Shown one piece after another: positions 24,874-35,354 of a DNA stretch of 64,000 nucleotides (position 1 is its first letter; each line of letters begins with the position of its first letter). The stretch comes from DASYQD01 sp036005845 (lineage in GTDB: Bacteria; Acidobacteriota; Thermoanaerobaculia; Multivoradales; JAIOJS01), in NCBI GenBank assembly GCA_036005845.1, contig DASYQD010000117.1, forward strand, positions 1 through 64,000. The letters are read 5' to 3'. A program made the translations under genes and the position numbers. The notes below the pieces were generated by a model. That model searched no databases. It was not told the DNA's origin and worked only from the letters and a program-made list of their open reading frames with translations.

Positions 24874-26823
24874 TCACCGCGCGGCGACGGTGCGCGTCTG
24901 CTCGACGGCGCCGATCACCAGGTCGCGCGTGATCAGCTCCGGAAAGACGTGCGGCTCCTCGCCCGGGCGGTAGAGCATGTAGAACGGGATGCCGTAGCGG
25001 CCGTGGGCAGCGAGGAAGTCGCCGATGGAGCGGTCCCGCGTCGTCCAGTCGGCGCGCATGGCGATGACGCCGTTGCGGCCGAAGGCGCCGGCGACTTCGG
25101 GCGTGTCGAGCACCAGCCGCTCGTTGACCTTGCAGGTGACGCACCAGTCGGCGGTGACGTCGACGAAGACGAGCGTGCCGCCGGCCGCGAGCCGCTCGGC
25201 GCGGGCGCGCTCGAACGGCTGCCAGGCGATGAGGCCGCGCGCCGGCTCGGCGAGCGCGCCGCGGCGCGCCGGCGGCGCCGCTGCGGCCGCCCACACGGTG
25301 GCGGCGGCGACGACGAGCACGGCCGTGATCGCCGCGGTGCGCGCCAGGTTGGTGCGGGCGCCGCGGCCCAGCCAGACGACGAGCGCGAGCAGCAGCAGGC
25401 CGAGCTGCACGAAGGCCAGGGACGCGGCGCTCACCTGCTGAGCGAGCACGTAGAAGAGCCACACCGCGGCGCCGGCGAGGAGGAAGCCCATCACCTCCTT
25501 GAGGCGCACCATCCACGTGCCCGGCTTCGGCAGCAGCCGCGCCGCGCGCGGCCAGGCGGCGAGCAGCAGGTAGGGAGCCGCCATGCCGAGGCCGACGGCG
25601 GTGAAGACCGCGAAGACGGTGAGCGCCGGCTGCCCGAGCGCGAAGCCGACGGCGGTGCCGAGGAACGGCGCCGAGCAGGGCGTCGCCATCAGCGTGGCGA
25701 AGAGGCCGGTGACGAAGTGGCCGGCGATCCCCTCGCGCGCGCCGCCGCCGGCGGCGGTGGCGAGGCGGCCGGGGAGCTGGATCTCGAAGATGCCCCACAG
25801 GTTGAGCGAGAAGAGGACGACGACGACGGCGAGCAGCGCCACGAACGCCGGCTGCTGGAAGTGCAGCCCCCAACCGACGGCGGCGCCGGCGTTGCGCGCC
25901 AACACCGCCGCCGCGGCGAGCGCCCAGAAGGAGGCGAGGATGCCGAACGTGGTGGCGAGCCCCGCCGTCGCCACCGCGCGACGGGTGAGGTTGGCGTGCT
26001 TGACGAGCGCGAAGACCTTGATCGACAGCACCGGCAGCACGCAGGGCATGGCGTTGAGGATGAAGCCGCCGAGCAGGCCGAGGCCGAGGATCCAGAGGAG
26101 GCTGCGGCCGCCGCTCGCGGTCGCGGCGGCGGCGGTGGTCGAGCCGCCGGCGACTGTACGCGGCTGCGCCGTAGCGCTTTCTGTCGCCGCTGCGCCGGCG
26201 GCCGACGTCGCGCTCCGGGCAGTCGTGGCGCCCGCAGCGGTCGTCGCGCCGCGCCCCGCCTGTCCGCCACCTGCGCTCGCCGCGCCGGTCGCGATGCCAG
26301 CGGCCTGGCGCGCGAACCACCCGAGCTCCTTCGCCTCGCCCGCCGCGCCGATGCGCAGCGCCGCCTTCTCCTCGTGCTCGACCGGCGGCAGGCACTGCGT
26401 GTCGTTGCAGGCCTGGTAGGTGACCTTGACGCGCAGCGGCACCTCGCCGACGCTCTGCGCCCGCGGCACCTCGAAGGCGGCGACGATCGGCACCTCGCCC
26501 TGGAACACCGACAGCGGCTCCTCGGCGAAGGTGAAGCGCGCGATCTCACCCTTCGGATAGGTGAGCTTGGGCGCCTCCCAGCCGGCCGGCAGCGACACCT
26601 CGACCGTCGTCGGGATCAGGTACTCGTACGTCGGCTGGTGACTGTTGACGTGCCAGCCGGGCGCGATGCGCACGAGGGCGACCAGGCGCCCCGCCTCGCC
26701 GGGCGCGTAGGCCGTGCGGTCGGAGTCGAGCTCGAGCGACGCCTTCTCCTCGACCGCCGGCAGCGCAACGAGCGGCGCCGCGATCGCGAGCAACAGAAGC
26801 AGGAAGAGGCGAGCGCGGCGCAC
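24874..26823 (-). CDS. DsbD-like protein-disulfide reductase
   Basis: This inner-membrane protein carries reducing equivalents from cytoplasmic thioredoxin to the periplasm. The 649-aa GTG-started protein has a signal peptide, then a DsbC-interacting beta domain (about 28-160: GWHVNSHQPTYEYLIPT, YQACNDTQCLPP with two Cys). An Ala/Thr-rich linker precedes a membrane core with about eight helices (from LGLGLLGGFILNAMPCVLPV, with the conserved Pro-Cys). The C-terminal thioredoxin domain contains DVTADWCVTCK, with active-site Cys561 and Cys564. All three redox modules of DsbD are present. It may supply cytochrome c maturation or envelope folding factors; neighbours do not tell. Confidence 0.92.
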   Translation of the reverse strand: MRRARLFLLLLLAIAAPLVALPAVEEKASLELDSDRTAYAPGEAGRLVALVRIAPGWHVNSHQPTYEYLIPTTVEVSLPAGWEAPKLTYPKGEIARFTFAEEPLSVFQGEVPIVAAFEVPRAQSVGEVPLRVKVTYQACNDTQCLPPVEHEEKAALRIGAAGEAKELGWFARQAAGIATGAASAGGGQAGRGATTAAGATTARSATSAAGAAATESATAQPRTVAGGSTTAAAATASGGRSLLWILGLGLLGGFILNAMPCVLPVLSIKVFALVKHANLTRRAVATAGLATTFGILASFWALAAAAVLARNAGAAVGWGLHFQQPAFVALLAVVVVLFSLNLWGIFEIQLPGRLATAAGGGAREGIAGHFVTGLFATLMATPCSAPFLGTAVGFALGQPALTVFAVFTAVGLGMAAPYLLLAAWPRAARLLPKPGTWMVRLKEVMGFLLAGAAVWLFYVLAQQVSAASLAFVQLGLLLLALVVWLGRGARTNLARTAAITAVLVVAAATVWAAAAAPPARRGALAEPARGLIAWQPFERARAERLAAGGTLVFVDVTADWCVTCKVNERLVLDTPEVAGAFGRNGVIAMRADWTTRDRSIGDFLAAHGRYGIPFYMLYRPGEEPHVFPELITRDLVIGAVEQTRTVAAR

Positions 26824-26831
26824 GCCCGAGG

Positions 26832-26840
26832 ATGTTAGCA
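26832..26840 (-). promoter_or_regulatory. extended -10 promoter of the DsbD-like gene
   Basis: On the minus strand TG-C-TAACAT followed by CC ends eight bases before the GTG start, with no Shine-Dalgarno sequence, consistent with a leaderless transcript. Confidence 0.5.
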
Positions 26841-26888
26841 GTGAAGGGTTTCGGTGCGTCCGCGCCCGGGCTTCGCCCGCGGGCCCGG

Positions 26889-26897
26889 TGATAGCAT
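26889..26897 (+). promoter_or_regulatory. extended -10 promoter of the aminotransferase gene
   Basis: TG-A-TAGCAT followed by CCG ends ten bases before the ATG at 26908. No ribosome binding site is present. It is divergent from, and about 50 bp away from, the DsbD-like gene's promoter. Confidence 0.5.
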
Positions 26898-26907
26898 CCG
26901 CCGCGGC

Positions 26908-28128
26908 ATGTTGGCGTCACGGCTGGCGCGGATCCAGGAGTCGGCGACGCTCGAGGTGTCGCGGCGTGCCGCGGCGCTGCGCGCGCGGGGAGTGGCGGTG
27001 GTCGACCTCGGCGTCGGCGAGCCGGACTTCCCCTCGCCGCCGCTCGTCGTCGAGGCGGCGCAGCGTGCGCTGGGCGAAGGCTTCACCCGCTACACCGCCG
27101 CCGCCGGCATCCCCGAGCTGCGCCGCGCGCTCGCCGAACGCTATGCGCGGCGCCACGGCGCGCCGTGGGGCGCCGACCAGGTGGTGGTCACCGTCGGCGC
27201 CAAGGCGGCGCTCTTCGAGCTCGCCCTCGCGCTCTTCGAGCCCGGCCACGAGGTGCTGCTGCCGACGCCGGCGTGGGTGAGCTTCGCGCCGCAGGTCGAG
27301 CTCGCCGGCGCCGCGGTGGTGCCGGTGCCGATGCGCGCCGACGACGGCTTCGCCGTGCACGCCGACCGCCTGATCGCGGCGATGACGCCGCGCACCCGCG
27401 CCGTGATCGTCAACTCGCCGTGCAATCCGACCGGCGGCATGATGAGCGCCGTCGACCTCGAGCGCCTCGTCGAGGCGGCCGCCGCCGCCGGCGTGCTGGT
27501 GATCGCCGACGAGACTTACGACCAGTTCGTCTACGACGGCGCCCGCCACGCCAGCGCCGCCGCGCTCGCCGCGCGCTTCCCCGACACCGTCGTGGTGGTG
27601 GGCTCGTTCTCGAAGACCTGGGCGATGACGGGGTGGCGGCTGGGATGGGCCTGCGCGCCGCCGGAGATCATCGACGGCGTGCTGCGCGTGCAGGGGCACG
27701 CGACCTCGAACCCGACGTCGTTCGCGATGTCGGGCGCGCTCGCCGCGCTCGCCGAGCCGGAGGCGGAGATGGCGCGCCGTCTCGCCGAGTTCCAGGTGCG
27801 GCGCGACCTCGTCGCCGCGCGCCTCGCCGCCATGCCGGGGGTGCGCTGCGCGCCACCGGGCGGCGCCTTCTACGCCTTCCCGGACGTCTCCGAGTGCTTC
27901 GACGAGGAGCTCGGCGGCTCGCTCGCCGTCGCGCGCTACCTGCTCGAGGAGGCGCACGTGGCGGTGGTGCCGGGCGAGGCATTCGGCGCCGACGCGCACG
28001 TGCGGCTCTCGTTCGCCTGCTCGCGCGAGACGCTGGCCGAGGGCCTCGACCGCATGACGCATGCCCTCGGGGCACTCCGCGATAGCGGCCGCCGGCTCGA
28101 GCGGCGCGCCGCGGCGACTCCCGCTTGA
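26908..28128 (+). CDS. class I aminotransferase, aspartate aminotransferase-like (subgroup Ib)
   Basis: This is a PLP enzyme transferring amino groups, probably between aspartate or another amino acid and 2-oxoglutarate. The 406-aa protein starts MLASRLARIQESATLEVSRRA and carries VVDLGVGEPDFPSP, YTAAAGIPELRRA, INSPCNPTG-type sequence (VNSPCNPTGG), DETYDQFVYDG and the PLP lysine in SFSKTWAMTGWRLGW. The substrate-binding Arg in VRLSFACS is present. The 'GEPDF' and 'FSK' contexts fit the Thermus/Bacillus-type AspC subgroup. Substrate range (aspartate, prephenate or aromatic amino acids) cannot be fixed from sequence. The longer ORF start at 26854 precedes the predicted promoter. Confidence 0.9.
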   Translation: MLASRLARIQESATLEVSRRAAALRARGVAVVDLGVGEPDFPSPPLVVEAAQRALGEGFTRYTAAAGIPELRRALAERYARRHGAPWGADQVVVTVGAKAALFELALALFEPGHEVLLPTPAWVSFAPQVELAGAAVVPVPMRADDGFAVHADRLIAAMTPRTRAVIVNSPCNPTGGMMSAVDLERLVEAAAAAGVLVIADETYDQFVYDGARHASAAALAARFPDTVVVVGSFSKTWAMTGWRLGWACAPPEIIDGVLRVQGHATSNPTSFAMSGALAALAEPEAEMARRLAEFQVRRDLVAARLAAMPGVRCAPPGGAFYAFPDVSECFDEELGGSLAVARYLLEEAHVAVVPGEAFGADAHVRLSFACSRETLAEGLDRMTHALGALRDSGRRLERRAAATPA

Positions 28129-28245
28129 TGCAAGCCTGACCGTCACACCGGAGCGCCGGTGCCGCCGCGCGCCGCGCCGCTCCGTCGCAAGAGATCACCC
28201 GCCGAGACCTCAGAAACCTTTCCGAGACCTTCAGAGGGAGACAGC

Positions 28246-30099
<1,854 letters not shown>

Positions 30100-30100
30100 T

Positions 30101-30122
30101 CGGCGCCGCGCGCGCGGCGCCG
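30101..30122. other. perfect 22-base palindrome between two protease genes
   Basis: CGGCGCCGCGC is followed directly by its reverse complement with no loop. It lies one base after the M2 peptidase stop and 11 bases before the next GTG. It could form a hairpin that attenuates read-through, but no U-tract follows. Confidence 0.45.
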
Positions 30123-30132
30123 AGGTAGTCGC

Positions 30133-31314
30133 GTGGTCTCACCCTCCGGCAACGGTGCGCCGCCCGGGCAGGCAGCCGGCGGCGCGCCGCGGCCCTCCGG
30201 AACTCCGGTGCGTCCGGTGCGACCGGGCGCCTGGGCGCCGCAGATCGGCACCATCGCCGGCATCCCCATCCGACTGCACGCCACCTTCGTGCTGCTGGCG
30301 CTGTGGCTGGCGGTGGTGGCGGGGCGCAGCGGCGCCGGCCTCTTCGGCGCCATCGCCTGGCTGCTGGTGCTCGTCGCCTCGGTGACGGTGCACGAGCTCG
30401 GCCACGCGCTGGTAGCGCGCCGCCACGGCGTCACCACCGAGGAGATCGTGCTGCTGCCGATCGGCGGCGTGTCGCGGCTGCGCGGCGTGCCGGGCGGCGC
30501 GGCGGAGCTCGCCATCGCGCTCGCCGGACCGCTCGTCAACCTGGGCGTGGCGCTGGTCGCGGGCTCCATTCTCCTCGCCGTCGGTGGGCCCGCATGGGCG
30601 TCGTCGAGCGATCCCGTCGTGCGCGTGCTCGCCTACGTGGCGGGCGCCAACCTCGCGCTCGTCGCCTTCAATCTCGTTCCCGCCTATCCGCTCGACGGCG
30701 GCCGCGCGCTGCGGGCGCTCCTCGGCATGCTGCTGCCGGCGCCGTCGGCGGCGCGCGCCACGGCGCGCGTCGGGCAGCTCTTCGCGGTGGCGATCGGGCT
30801 CTTCGCGCTGCTGCTTCCCGGCGGCAGCGGGCTGCCGCTGATCCTCCTCGCCCTCCTCCTCTTCTTCGGCGCCTCGCAGCAGGGCGCCGCGGGCGAGCGG
30901 GCGCTGGCGCTCGCCGGCCGCCGCGCGCGCGACGCCATGGCGACGCGCTTCGAGCGCCTGCAGCCGCAGGAGCCGCTCGAGCGCGCGGCGCTGCTGCTGC
31001 TGCGCACGCCGCAGGAGGACTTCCCGGTGATCGACGCCTGGGGCCGGCCGGTGGGCGCCCTGTCGCGCGGCCAGCTGGTGGCGGCGCTCGCCCGGCTGGG
31101 CCGCACCGCCTCGGTGCTCGAGGCGATGGACCGCCGCGTGCTGGTGGTGGCGCCGGAGTCGGCGCTCGCCGACGTCGTCGCCGCGCTGCAGTCTGGCGCG
31201 CCGTCGCCGGCGGTGGTCGCCGACTCCGCCGGCGTCCAGGGGATCGTCACCGTCGACGCCGCGGCGCGCATGGCGGGCATCGTCGCCGGTTTGGCGAGCG
31301 GCGAGCGGCGTTAG
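30133..31314 (+). CDS. site-2 protease family (M50B) intramembrane zinc metalloprotease with CBS-like tail
   Basis: The 393-aa protein has a Pro/Gly-rich N-terminus, then GIPIRLHATFVLLALWLAVV, the usual first helix of rhomboid-like SpoIVFB/S2P homologues. The zinc site is HELGHA, with His87, Glu88 and His91, and the second motif FNLVPAYPLDGGR provides Asp188. Six hydrophobic helices are visible up to residue 255. The C-terminal 125 residues read as a paired CBS domain (ARDAMATRFERLQPQEPLERAALLLL; FPVIDAWGRPVGALSRGQLV), expected to bind adenine nucleotides and regulate cleavage. The substrate is unknown; no anti-sigma factor lies nearby. Confidence 0.9.
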   Translation: MVSPSGNGAPPGQAAGGAPRPSGTPVRPVRPGAWAPQIGTIAGIPIRLHATFVLLALWLAVVAGRSGAGLFGAIAWLLVLVASVTVHELGHALVARRHGVTTEEIVLLPIGGVSRLRGVPGGAAELAIALAGPLVNLGVALVAGSILLAVGGPAWASSSDPVVRVLAYVAGANLALVAFNLVPAYPLDGGRALRALLGMLLPAPSAARATARVGQLFAVAIGLFALLLPGGSGLPLILLALLLFFGASQQGAAGERALALAGRRARDAMATRFERLQPQEPLERAALLLLRTPQEDFPVIDAWGRPVGALSRGQLVAALARLGRTASVLEAMDRRVLVVAPESALADVVAALQSGAPSPAVVADSAGVQGIVTVDAAARMAGIVAGLASGERR

Positions 31315-31415
31315 CTGTCGACGGCGCCGCGCCGCGTGACTGCCGGCGCGCCGATCCTGCGCTGAGTCCTCCAGAGCCCCCGAACGGGGACCCATCAACC
31401 AAGGGAGGAACGGCG

Positions 31416-31613
31416 ATGACGGCATTCAGGATCGCGGTGTGGATCGCGCTGGCGCTCGGCGGTCTCGGTCTCGGCACCGGCCTCGGAACCGGCGCCGTGC
31501 AGCCGAAGAAGGGGTGCAGCATCGACCCCAACGGCGGCCCGACATGCACGAATTCGACGGGCGAGATCGTCTGGGCCGACGAGGGTTCGAGCATCGACCC
31601 AAACGGCCGGTAG
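31416..31613 (+). CDS. 65-aa secreted peptide with duplicated SIDPNG motif
   Basis: The ATG has a strong AGGGAGGAA ribosome binding site. Residues 1-28 form a hydrophobic Gly/Leu-rich export signal or anchor (MTAFRIAVWIALALGGLGLG...). The mature part is only about 37 residues with two Cys (KKGCSIDPNGGPTC) and a duplicated S-I-D-P-N-G motif, at KKGCSIDPNGG and again at EGSSIDPNGR at the very C-terminus. Such short repeat-bearing secreted peptides are common in Acidobacteriota-like genomes, but I know no function. It is convergent with the SRAP gene, 15 bp away. Confidence 0.65.
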   Translation: MTAFRIAVWIALALGGLGLGTGLGTGAVQPKKGCSIDPNGGPTCTNSTGEIVWADEGSSIDPNGR

Positions 31614-31628
31614 CGCGAGCTCGGCCGG

Positions 31629-32324
31629 TCAGGACGGCAGCAGCGAGAGCTGCTTCGCCACCGGCCGAGGCACCTCTCGCCAGCAGTCGGCGCCCTCGTG
31701 GTCGGCGCGGTTGACGGCGGAGGAGACGGGCACCGCCTCGAGCTCGTCGCCGGCCCAGGGCACGAAGAGCGCGCGCAGCTCGTCGGCGGCGGTGTCGGGC
31801 GACAACCACGGCTCCCACGCGGCGGGAGGCAGGATCACCGGCATGCGGTCATGCAGCGGCCGCACGAGCTCGCTCGGCGGGCAGGTGAGGATGGTGAAGC
31901 TGTCGATCGGCAGCTCGTGCTTCGGCTGCCAGCGGCTCCACAAACCGGCGAACGCGAACGGCCGGCGATCGCGGCGGCGGATGTGGAAGGGGTGCCGCTG
32001 CCCCTCGAGCTTCAGCCACTCGTAGAAACCGTCGGCGGGCACCAGGCAGCGGCGCTCGCGGAAGGCGTCGCGGAATGCCGGCAAGGTCTCCACCGTCTCG
32101 CTGCGGGCATTGATTTGTCCACCGGCAACGCTCGTGGCACCGCGCGCGATCAGGCCCCAGCGCAGCAGGCTTAGCCGGCGCGTGGCCGCTGGCGTGCGGC
32201 GCACGACGGGCGCTTCTTGGGTCGGCGCCACGTTCCAGCGCGGCTCGAGCTCCGCCGACTCTTCGACGTCGAACGTCTCGCGGACGAGCTCAGCGGTGCT
32301 CGACAGGCTGTAGCGGCCGCACAT
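31629..32324 (-). CDS. SOS response-associated peptidase (SRAP; YedK/HMCES-like)
   Basis: SRAP proteins form a covalent thiazolidine cross-link to abasic sites in single-stranded DNA through their N-terminal Cys and so protect forks. The start at 32324 is decided by chemistry: it places Cys at position 2 (MCGRYSLSS), which must be exposed after Met removal. The 231-aa protein has RWNVAPTQEAPVV, the Asn-containing INARSETVETLPAFRDAF, RRCLVPADGFYEW with the conserved Glu, and the catalytic His in VRPLHDRMPVIL. Its start overlaps the glycosyltransferase gene by 35 bp, suggesting coupled translation with an unrelated upstream gene. Confidence 0.93.
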   Translation of the reverse strand: MCGRYSLSSTAELVRETFDVEESAELEPRWNVAPTQEAPVVRRTPAATRRLSLLRWGLIARGATSVAGGQINARSETVETLPAFRDAFRERRCLVPADGFYEWLKLEGQRHPFHIRRRDRRPFAFAGLWSRWQPKHELPIDSFTILTCPPSELVRPLHDRMPVILPPAAWEPWLSPDTAADELRALFVPWAGDELEAVPVSSAVNRADHEGADCWREVPRPVAKQLSLLPS

Positions 32325-35241
32325 TCTCGATGGCGTCGGAGTTAGCGCCCGCGTTGGCACCGCTCGCGGACGCACTCACCGCCGCCGGCGGGAAGGGTAG
32401 CAGCCGCTGGCCGCGCCGCGCGGCGAGGATGCGGTCGAGCTCGCGGCGGATGCGCTCGCCGGCGGCCGCCGGGGCGTAGATCTCGTCGACGCGCCGCCGC
32501 GCCGTCTCGATGCGCCGCGCCCGCCCTTCGCGGTCGGCGGCGACGCGCGCCATCAGCTCGGCCGCGTGCTCGACCTCGGGCTCCGCCCACACCGCCCCCG
32601 GCGGATAGGGCCCGTATGCCTGGCGCAGCGGCACCAGCTTGTGGCGCACCACCCAGCCGGTCTTGTCGTCGAGGAAGTCGCAGCAGCCGCCGTAGCCGGT
32701 GGCGATCACCGGCCGGCCGAGCTGCATCGCTTCGATCAGCGGCAGCCCGAGCCCCTCGGAGCGGTGGAGCGACAGCAGGGCGTCGCAGCCGGCGAGCAGC
32801 GAGTCGACGACCTCGCGCTGCACGCTGGCGGTGGAGAGCGTCACCGGCAGGCCGGCGGCGAGCGTCTTGAGCTCGGCGATCAGCTCGGGCGCCTCGCTGC
32901 CGTGGTTGACCTTGAGCAGCAGGTGGAGCGGACGCGCCTTGGGCGAGGAGCGGTGCTCCTCGACGGCGCGCGCCAGCGCGGCGAGGACGCCTCGCGGGTT
33001 CTTGCGCTCCGGCACGCTGCGGGCGTCGAAGGTGCAGAGGAAGAGGAAGCAGTCGTCCGGCACGCCCCAGTCGTGGCGCACCATCGGCTCGACGGCGCGC
33101 CGCGGCACTCCCGGCGGAACCCAGCGCACCGGCACGGTGGCGAGCGGCGTGAAGGCGTCGAGGCAAAACTTGGTCGGCGCCCACACCTCGTCGACGCGTT
33201 CGAAGGACGGCGCGAAGCAGAGCGGGAAGTGGGACAGCTCCCAGAACCAGTAGCCGATGCGGTGGCGGCCGGCGGTGACCCAGTGCGGCAGCGCGTTGGT
33301 CACCACCTCCATCATGTCGGCGTTGACGTGCAGCAGGTCGACCTCGTACGGCGCGCCCTGGCGCCGCGCCGCATCGGCGCCGGCGATCGGCGAGTCCGCG
33401 GCCTCCGGCTCGACGAGGCTCCACACTGCGTGCGGCACGCGCGCCGCGGCGAGCGCGGCCAGGCTGCCGCGGCAGGCCTCGCCGACGCCGGTCTTCGCCT
33501 CGGTCCAGCCGACGACGTTGACGCCGTCGGGCAGCGAGGCCGGCGGCGGCGGCGGCGGGTCGGCGAGCGCGGTGGCAAAGTGCTCGCGCAGCGCCCGCGC
33601 CTGCTGGCGGCGCGCCGGCCGGCGCCGCCACCAGGAGCGCGTCCACCACGCCATCGCCCACACGCGCTGCCGCCAGCCGAGGCTCCGCCACACCGGCGAT
33701 ACCAGCGCCCAGGGCAGGTCGTATTCGCGCCAGCCGGAGGTGACGAACCAGAGCGCGAAGCCGACGCGCTGGGCGCCGCCGGGATCCGGGTAGCTCGCCC
33801 GCAAATCGGCGCGCATGCGGTGGAGGATCAGCCCCAGCCGCGAGAAGAGCGGCCTGCCGCCGTCGACGGCGCTGGCCTCGCCGGCGAGCGACGCCACCTC
33901 GTCGGCGGAGAGCGCTTCGTGCGGCACCGCGCCGTGGCGGGCCAGCACGTGCCAGACGCGCCGCTGCGCCTGCTCGATGCCCGCCGCCGCCGTGCCGGCC
34001 GGCGGGCGCAGCGAGGCGTGCACGCGCACCAGCAGGTCCTCGCCGAAGCCGTGGTCGCCGTGGCCGATCAGCCAGCGGGCGAAACCGACGCGCGACGGGC
34101 CGCGCAGGGCGGGAAACACCTGGCGCAGGTCCATGCGCGCCTCCCACAGCGCCACCGCGAGGCGGGGGATGAAGGGCTCGGCCTCGGCATCGTCGGCATC
34201 GGAGATCCAGCTGTAGAAGGAGTCCTCGCCGCCGGTGCGGAAGGGATCGGGCCAGCGCTTGCCTTCGGGGTCGACGTCGCGCAGCAGCCAGCGCGCCAGC
34301 TCGGGTACCGGCGCGCCGTTGTCGAAGGCGCCGAAGGCGTAGGGGATCTTCTGCTGCGTGGCGTGACGGGCGTGGCGAAGCCGTTCGCCGTAGTCGGCGA
34401 AGAGGGGCGCCAGGTCCGGCCGGTCGTCGAGCGTGAAGCGGTTCTGGTACTTCGAGATCTGCTCGGGCCGCTCCAGCGCGTAGCCGCTGAAGTGGTAGAA
34501 GCGCAGCGGCCGGCCGTCGATCCGCCACTCGCCGTCCGGAGCGCCATTCGAGGCCACCTCGCGGTGCTCGAGGCGATGGTGGAGCAGGTTCCAGTAGGCG
34601 GCGTTCCAGCCCGGCTCGCGGAGCACGGCGACGCGGTCGAGGAAGGCGGGCGCGAAGTCCATCCACCGCTGGTCGACGAAGAGGCCGCGCTCGACGGCGT
34701 GCAGGCACTCGCGGTAGAGCCGGCGGTGCCACCAGTCGAGGAAGGGTAGCGTGCGCTCGTTCATGGCGACGCCGAGGAAGCCGAGGTTGTAGATGCCGGA
34801 GAGCAGGAAGTCGCGCTCGCCGGGCGTGCGGTCGTCGTCGATCGGCGTGCTGACGTGCGGCGTCATCAGCAGGTCGGCCTGCCGCAGCCGCTCGTAGAGC
34901 TCGTCGAGCTTGCCGGTGACCAGGATGTCGGGGTCGAAGTAGACGACGGCCGGCGCGCCGGTCTGCTGATGCAGGTGGCGCAGGAACCACGGCTTGACCG
35001 CGGTCGACAGCTCGAGGATCGAGTAGCGGAAGGCGAGGTGGAGGAAGCCGGGGATGCCCAGCTCCTCGGCGAACCAGGAGGTGAACGGCTCGCCCGCGCC
35101 GTCGTGCTCGGGGTGGCGGCGGTCGACGATGAGGACGTGGAACGCCCCATCCGGGTGCTGAGCGAGGAACGACTCGGCCAAGACCCTGGCGTACGCCAAA
35201 TAGTTATTGGCGACGATGGTGCAGGCGACTGGAGAAGACAC
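32290..35241 (-). CDS. two-module glycosyltransferase (GT-A-like plus GT-B/GT4)
   Basis: From the GTG at 35241 the protein is 983 aa. The N-terminal 320 residues resemble a GT-A nucleotide-sugar transferase (SPVACTIVANNYLAYARVLAESF, VVYFDPDILVTGKLDELY with a D-x-D, GLFVDQRWMDF). A helical middle part of about 270 residues contains two repeats of a P/G-rich unit (LRGPSRVGFARWLIGHGDHG and PGGAQRVGFALWFVTSG). The last 400 residues are a GT-B/GT4 module (VNVVGWTEAKTGVGEACRGS, CTFDARSVPERKNP, SLHRSEGLGLPLIEAMQLG with the donor-binding Glu). The longer ORF start gives an Arg/Pro-rich N-terminus and lies upstream of a TAACAT box. A bifunctional polymer glycosyltransferase is likely; the sugars are unknown. 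Confidence 0.85.
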   Translation of the reverse strand: MSSPVACTIVANNYLAYARVLAESFLAQHPDGAFHVLIVDRRHPEHDGAGEPFTSWFAEELGIPGFLHLAFRYSILELSTAVKPWFLRHLHQQTGAPAVVYFDPDILVTGKLDELYERLRQADLLMTPHVSTPIDDDRTPGERDFLLSGIYNLGFLGVAMNERTLPFLDWWHRRLYRECLHAVERGLFVDQRWMDFAPAFLDRVAVLREPGWNAAYWNLLHHRLEHREVASNGAPDGEWRIDGRPLRFYHFSGYALERPEQISKYQNRFTLDDRPDLAPLFADYGERLRHARHATQQKIPYAFGAFDNGAPVPELARWLLRDVDPEGKRWPDPFRTGGEDSFYSWISDADDAEAEPFIPRLAVALWEARMDLRQVFPALRGPSRVGFARWLIGHGDHGFGEDLLVRVHASLRPPAGTAAAGIEQAQRRVWHVLARHGAVPHEALSADEVASLAGEASAVDGGRPLFSRLGLILHRMRADLRASYPDPGGAQRVGFALWFVTSGWREYDLPWALVSPVWRSLGWRQRVWAMAWWTRSWWRRRPARRQQARALREHFATALADPPPPPPASLPDGVNVVGWTEAKTGVGEACRGSLAALAAARVPHAVWSLVEPEAADSPIAGADAARRQGAPYEVDLLHVNADMMEVVTNALPHWVTAGRHRIGYWFWELSHFPLCFAPSFERVDEVWAPTKFCLDAFTPLATVPVRWVPPGVPRRAVEPMVRHDWGVPDDCFLFLCTFDARSVPERKNPRGVLAALARAVEEHRSSPKARPLHLLLKVNHGSEAPELIAELKTLAAGLPVTLSTASVQREVVDSLLAGCDALLSLHRSEGLGLPLIEAMQLGRPVIATGYGGCCDFLDDKTGWVVRHKLVPLRQAYGPYPPGAVWAEPEVEHAAELMARVAADREGRARRIETARRRVDEIYAPAAAGERIRRELDRILAARRGQRLLPFPPAAVSASASGANAGANSDAIENVRPLQPVEHR

Positions 35242-35257
35242 GCTAGTTCTGTGTCGG

Positions 35258-35346
35258 ATGTTATCCGGCAGGCGGCCGGCTCGCCAGTGATCGGGCGAAT
35301 CGTGATCGGGCGAATAGGCGCCCCGGCGGCCCGCAAGCGGTACGAT
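35258..35346. promoter_or_regulatory. divergent promoter region between the two glycosyltransferase fusions
   Basis: The minus strand has TAACATCC (TAACAT at 35258-35263) 16 bases before the GTG of the GT-A/GT-B gene. The plus strand has TACGAT at 35341-35346, eight bases before the ATG of the sulfotransferase-GT2 gene. Neither gene shows a Shine-Dalgarno sequence. Confidence 0.4.
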
Positions 35347-35354
35347 CATGCGTA

